In this document: positions 62,125 to 64,000 of the stretch, piece after piece | Position numbering within the stretch: position 1 is the stretch's first letter | How the letters are laid out: each line of letters starts with the position of its first letter | Origin: Desulfobulbaceae bacterium | Lineage (GTDB): Bacteria > Desulfobacterota > Desulfobulbia > Desulfobulbales > Desulfocapsaceae | DNA: 64,000 bases | Direction of reading: 5' to 3' | Assembly (NCBI GenBank): GCA_003249645.1 | Contig: QKIH01000004.1 | Span: 27,394-91,393, forward strand | The notes under the pieces: model-generated | The model's database searches: none | Seen by the model: the letters and a program-made list of their open reading frames with translations, nothing else | Told to the model about the DNA's origin: nothing | Program-made: the position numbers and the translations under genes

Positions 62125-62958
62125 TTATAGAGACCTTCTCCAAATACTTCTGGTAGAGTTTTGATATACTACAAGTGTATTTCTATCCTCTGACAAAAAT
62201 ATTCTTTCTTCATATTCAATGTCATCTTTATCTACGACTCTCATTGATATCATCTGACTGGAAATTTTGGAAAAACTACTAATATTTGTCTTCTTAGAGC
62301 CATTACTTAGGGCGTAGGTAATTGTTTGTTCATCATGGTTATATTTTCTGACATCTTTTCCTTTTTTCCAGATTCCAAATATGTCTTCTTTTTTAATCGA
62401 ATTGTTTGAAAATATATAATTATTCATTATTTCGACTAGTCTATTTTTTATATATTTATCTAACATCAAATACAGATTGTTGTGAAAATATATGGATATC
62501 TTTGTTGCCAAGAATGATTTTATAGCTGTTTCGGAGTTATCAATGTTACATTTATCAAGATGTTTCCTAAGATTACTATTAGTTGCAATGTGTGGATGAT
62601 AGGCTATCTGTAAACTTCTTAGACTAATTTCTTTGAAAAAACGTGATTCTAAAATATACAGAAGAAAATCTTGTAAACTGAAGAATTCATCACAAACAAG
62701 AGGCCTTCCAGGTTCGACGTATATATAATGTTTAGATATGCTATTTGTATTTATTACATAGAGGTCTTGTTGTTCGGCCAGAGCCCTTGAAATTTGACTT
62801 TTGTCATGCAAGAACTTGAGATGAGTATGTTTTTTCTTTAATAATAAAAGAGAAACATTTACCGTGATTTTAATTAAAAGAGCTTGAAAAATGAGTTTCG
62901 TCGCTCTCCTCTTCATCGACATTTCGGTTCGTGAAAATGATTTTTTAATTTGGATCAA
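62125..62958 (-). CDS. Hypothetical protein, 277 aa
   Basis: ORF; stop TAA inside an attC-like CTATAAC; no family recognised. Confidence 0.6.
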   Translation of the reverse strand: MIQIKKSFSRTEMSMKRRATKLIFQALLIKITVNVSLLLLKKKHTHLKFLHDKSQISRALAEQQDLYVINTNSISKHYIYVEPGRPLVCDEFFSLQDFLLYILESRFFKEISLRSLQIAYHPHIATNSNLRKHLDKCNIDNSETAIKSFLATKISIYFHNNLYLMLDKYIKNRLVEIMNNYIFSNNSIKKEDIFGIWKKGKDVRKYNHDEQTITYALSNGSKKTNISSFSKISSQMISMRVVDKDDIEYEERIFLSEDRNTLVVYQNSTRSIWRRSL

Positions 62959-63343
62959 TTTTGCTATTAATTGAGGAACACTTTGCCCAAAATGAATTGT
63001 CTTTTGTTTTTGTTAAAAGAGAATCAGCCATTATTAATAAAAAAATTGAGGGTATTATAATTATCTTATTGCTCTCTATGAAGCCATAGCCAATGCCTAA
63101 TGAGCCGACAACATTTACTACATGACCAAAGATTGAAGGGGCAAGGATTTTTTTGCCTGACAATTCTCCAGATTTTTTCATTGTCCAAATGTTATACCAA
63201 ATGAGAAAATAACTCATTAGAAGCGAAAATGTTGAAGAAATGAAGAATTTAATGGGTTTGGTAAAATCTATGATATTTATTCCAATTAAGTAAGCTAGTC
63301 CTGCAATTATTGATAAAAGTATAAAACTCGATAGGAATTTCAA
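62945..63343 (-). CDS. Membrane protein, hypothetical
   Basis: Four hydrophobic segments; overlaps the downstream gene start by 14 bp. Confidence 0.6.
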   Translation of the reverse strand: MKFLSSFILLSIIAGLAYLIGINIIDFTKPIKFFISSTFSLLMSYFLIWYNIWTMKKSGELSGKKILAPSIFGHVVNVVGSLGIGYGFIESNKIIIIPSIFLLIMADSLLTKTKDNSFWAKCSSINSKIDPN

Positions 63344-63361
63344 GCTTAAGTCTCCTTTGTT

Positions 63362-63439
63362 GTCATAACGTTAAGCTAAACGGCCGCGATCACGCGGTCC
63401 GAGTGGGCTTCTGCCCACGGTTTAAGCGATTGGTTATAT
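63362..63439 (-). other. attC-like recombination site candidate (site A)
   Basis: Minus strand ATATAACCAATCGCTTAAACCG...CCGTTTAGCTTAACGTTATGAC; inner hairpins GTGGGC-ttct-GCCCAC and CCGCG-atca-CGCGG. Confidence 0.65.
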
Positions 63440-63576
63440 TAGTTTTTTTATTTGTTTTAGTCTTTTATTGCAATTGCTTTTAATGCCTTTATTTCTTGCC
63501 AGAACTTTCAAGTAGATTGTACTTTTGGTGCTTCCGTTTCTCAGGCAGAGTTCCAGGAAAACCAATTTCGTTTTTT

Positions 63577-63837
63577 TCAATAATTGTTGAACAACACTGC
63601 ACCAACTAAGAATATGAAAATGATTATGAAACCAAATATTTCTGTCTTGGTTAAATCTCTATTAGCATCTTTATTTAGCAGAAGCCATAAACCACCAAAA
63701 AGCAACGTACCTGCAATTGTTCGTCTTTTTTTATTTTCTTTACTGGTGCTGAATAGAAATAAACCAAATCCAATATAACCAAACATGAAAATAGCAATCA
63801 AAAGATAGATGAAATTTTCTTTGATAAAACTTGGCAT
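63577..63837 (-). CDS. Small membrane protein, hypothetical
   Basis: Three hydrophobic segments; no family recognised. Confidence 0.55.
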   Translation of the reverse strand: MPSFIKENFIYLLIAIFMFGYIGFGLFLFSTSKENKKRRTIAGTLLFGGLWLLLNKDANRDLTKTEIFGFIIIFIFLVGAVLFNNY

Positions 63838-64000
63838 TAGTTAATTTTCTTTACATATAACGAGTCTGTAGAAAAAGCCATATTTGAGAAGAAGGTGTCA
63901 ATTTAATCAGGCTCTTTCAAAATTTGTTAAATATTCATATTTCTCTATAGTTACATAACACTACTCCTAATCGCTACAAAAAGATAACAATTTGATATAG

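Overview
The window looks like a bacterial chromosome segment, possibly from an anaerobic Desulfobacterota-like organism (inferred from gene content only). From 1 to about 54.3 kb it is dense housekeeping and signalling sequence: a 2-oxoacid:ferredoxin oxidoreductase fragment, ilvD, a PilT/PilU ATPase, rpsA-ihfB, guaBA, glk, argC, tgt-yajC, rnhA, an acyl-CoA ligase, a double-cubane protein with its activase, pntAB, a sigma-54 two-component module and murI. From about 55 kb the sequence becomes visibly more AT-rich and changes character. Between about 57.4 kb and the right edge, small and mostly minus-strand genes alternate with imperfect palindromes that have attC-like ends (GCCTAAC, GCTAAC, TCATAAC, CTATAAC against GTTAGGC, GTTATGAC or similar). 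Several of these palindromes overlap or abut the upstream gene's stop codon. I read this as the distal part of an unannotated chromosomal integron cassette array whose integrase, if present, should lie to the right of the window. The array contains a frameshifted SnoaL-like gene and a truncated MazF/PemK toxin joined tail-to-tail to the C-terminal remnant of an IS110-family transposase. Other notable points are an 8-bp tandem repeat in the predicted rpsA 5' UTR, a near-consensus sigma-54 promoter before a REC-DUF4388-roadblock-like protein with a possible internal translation start, and several degenerate receiver domains linked to PilZ or zinc-ribbon modules. No searches were run; family names come from reading the translated sequences.
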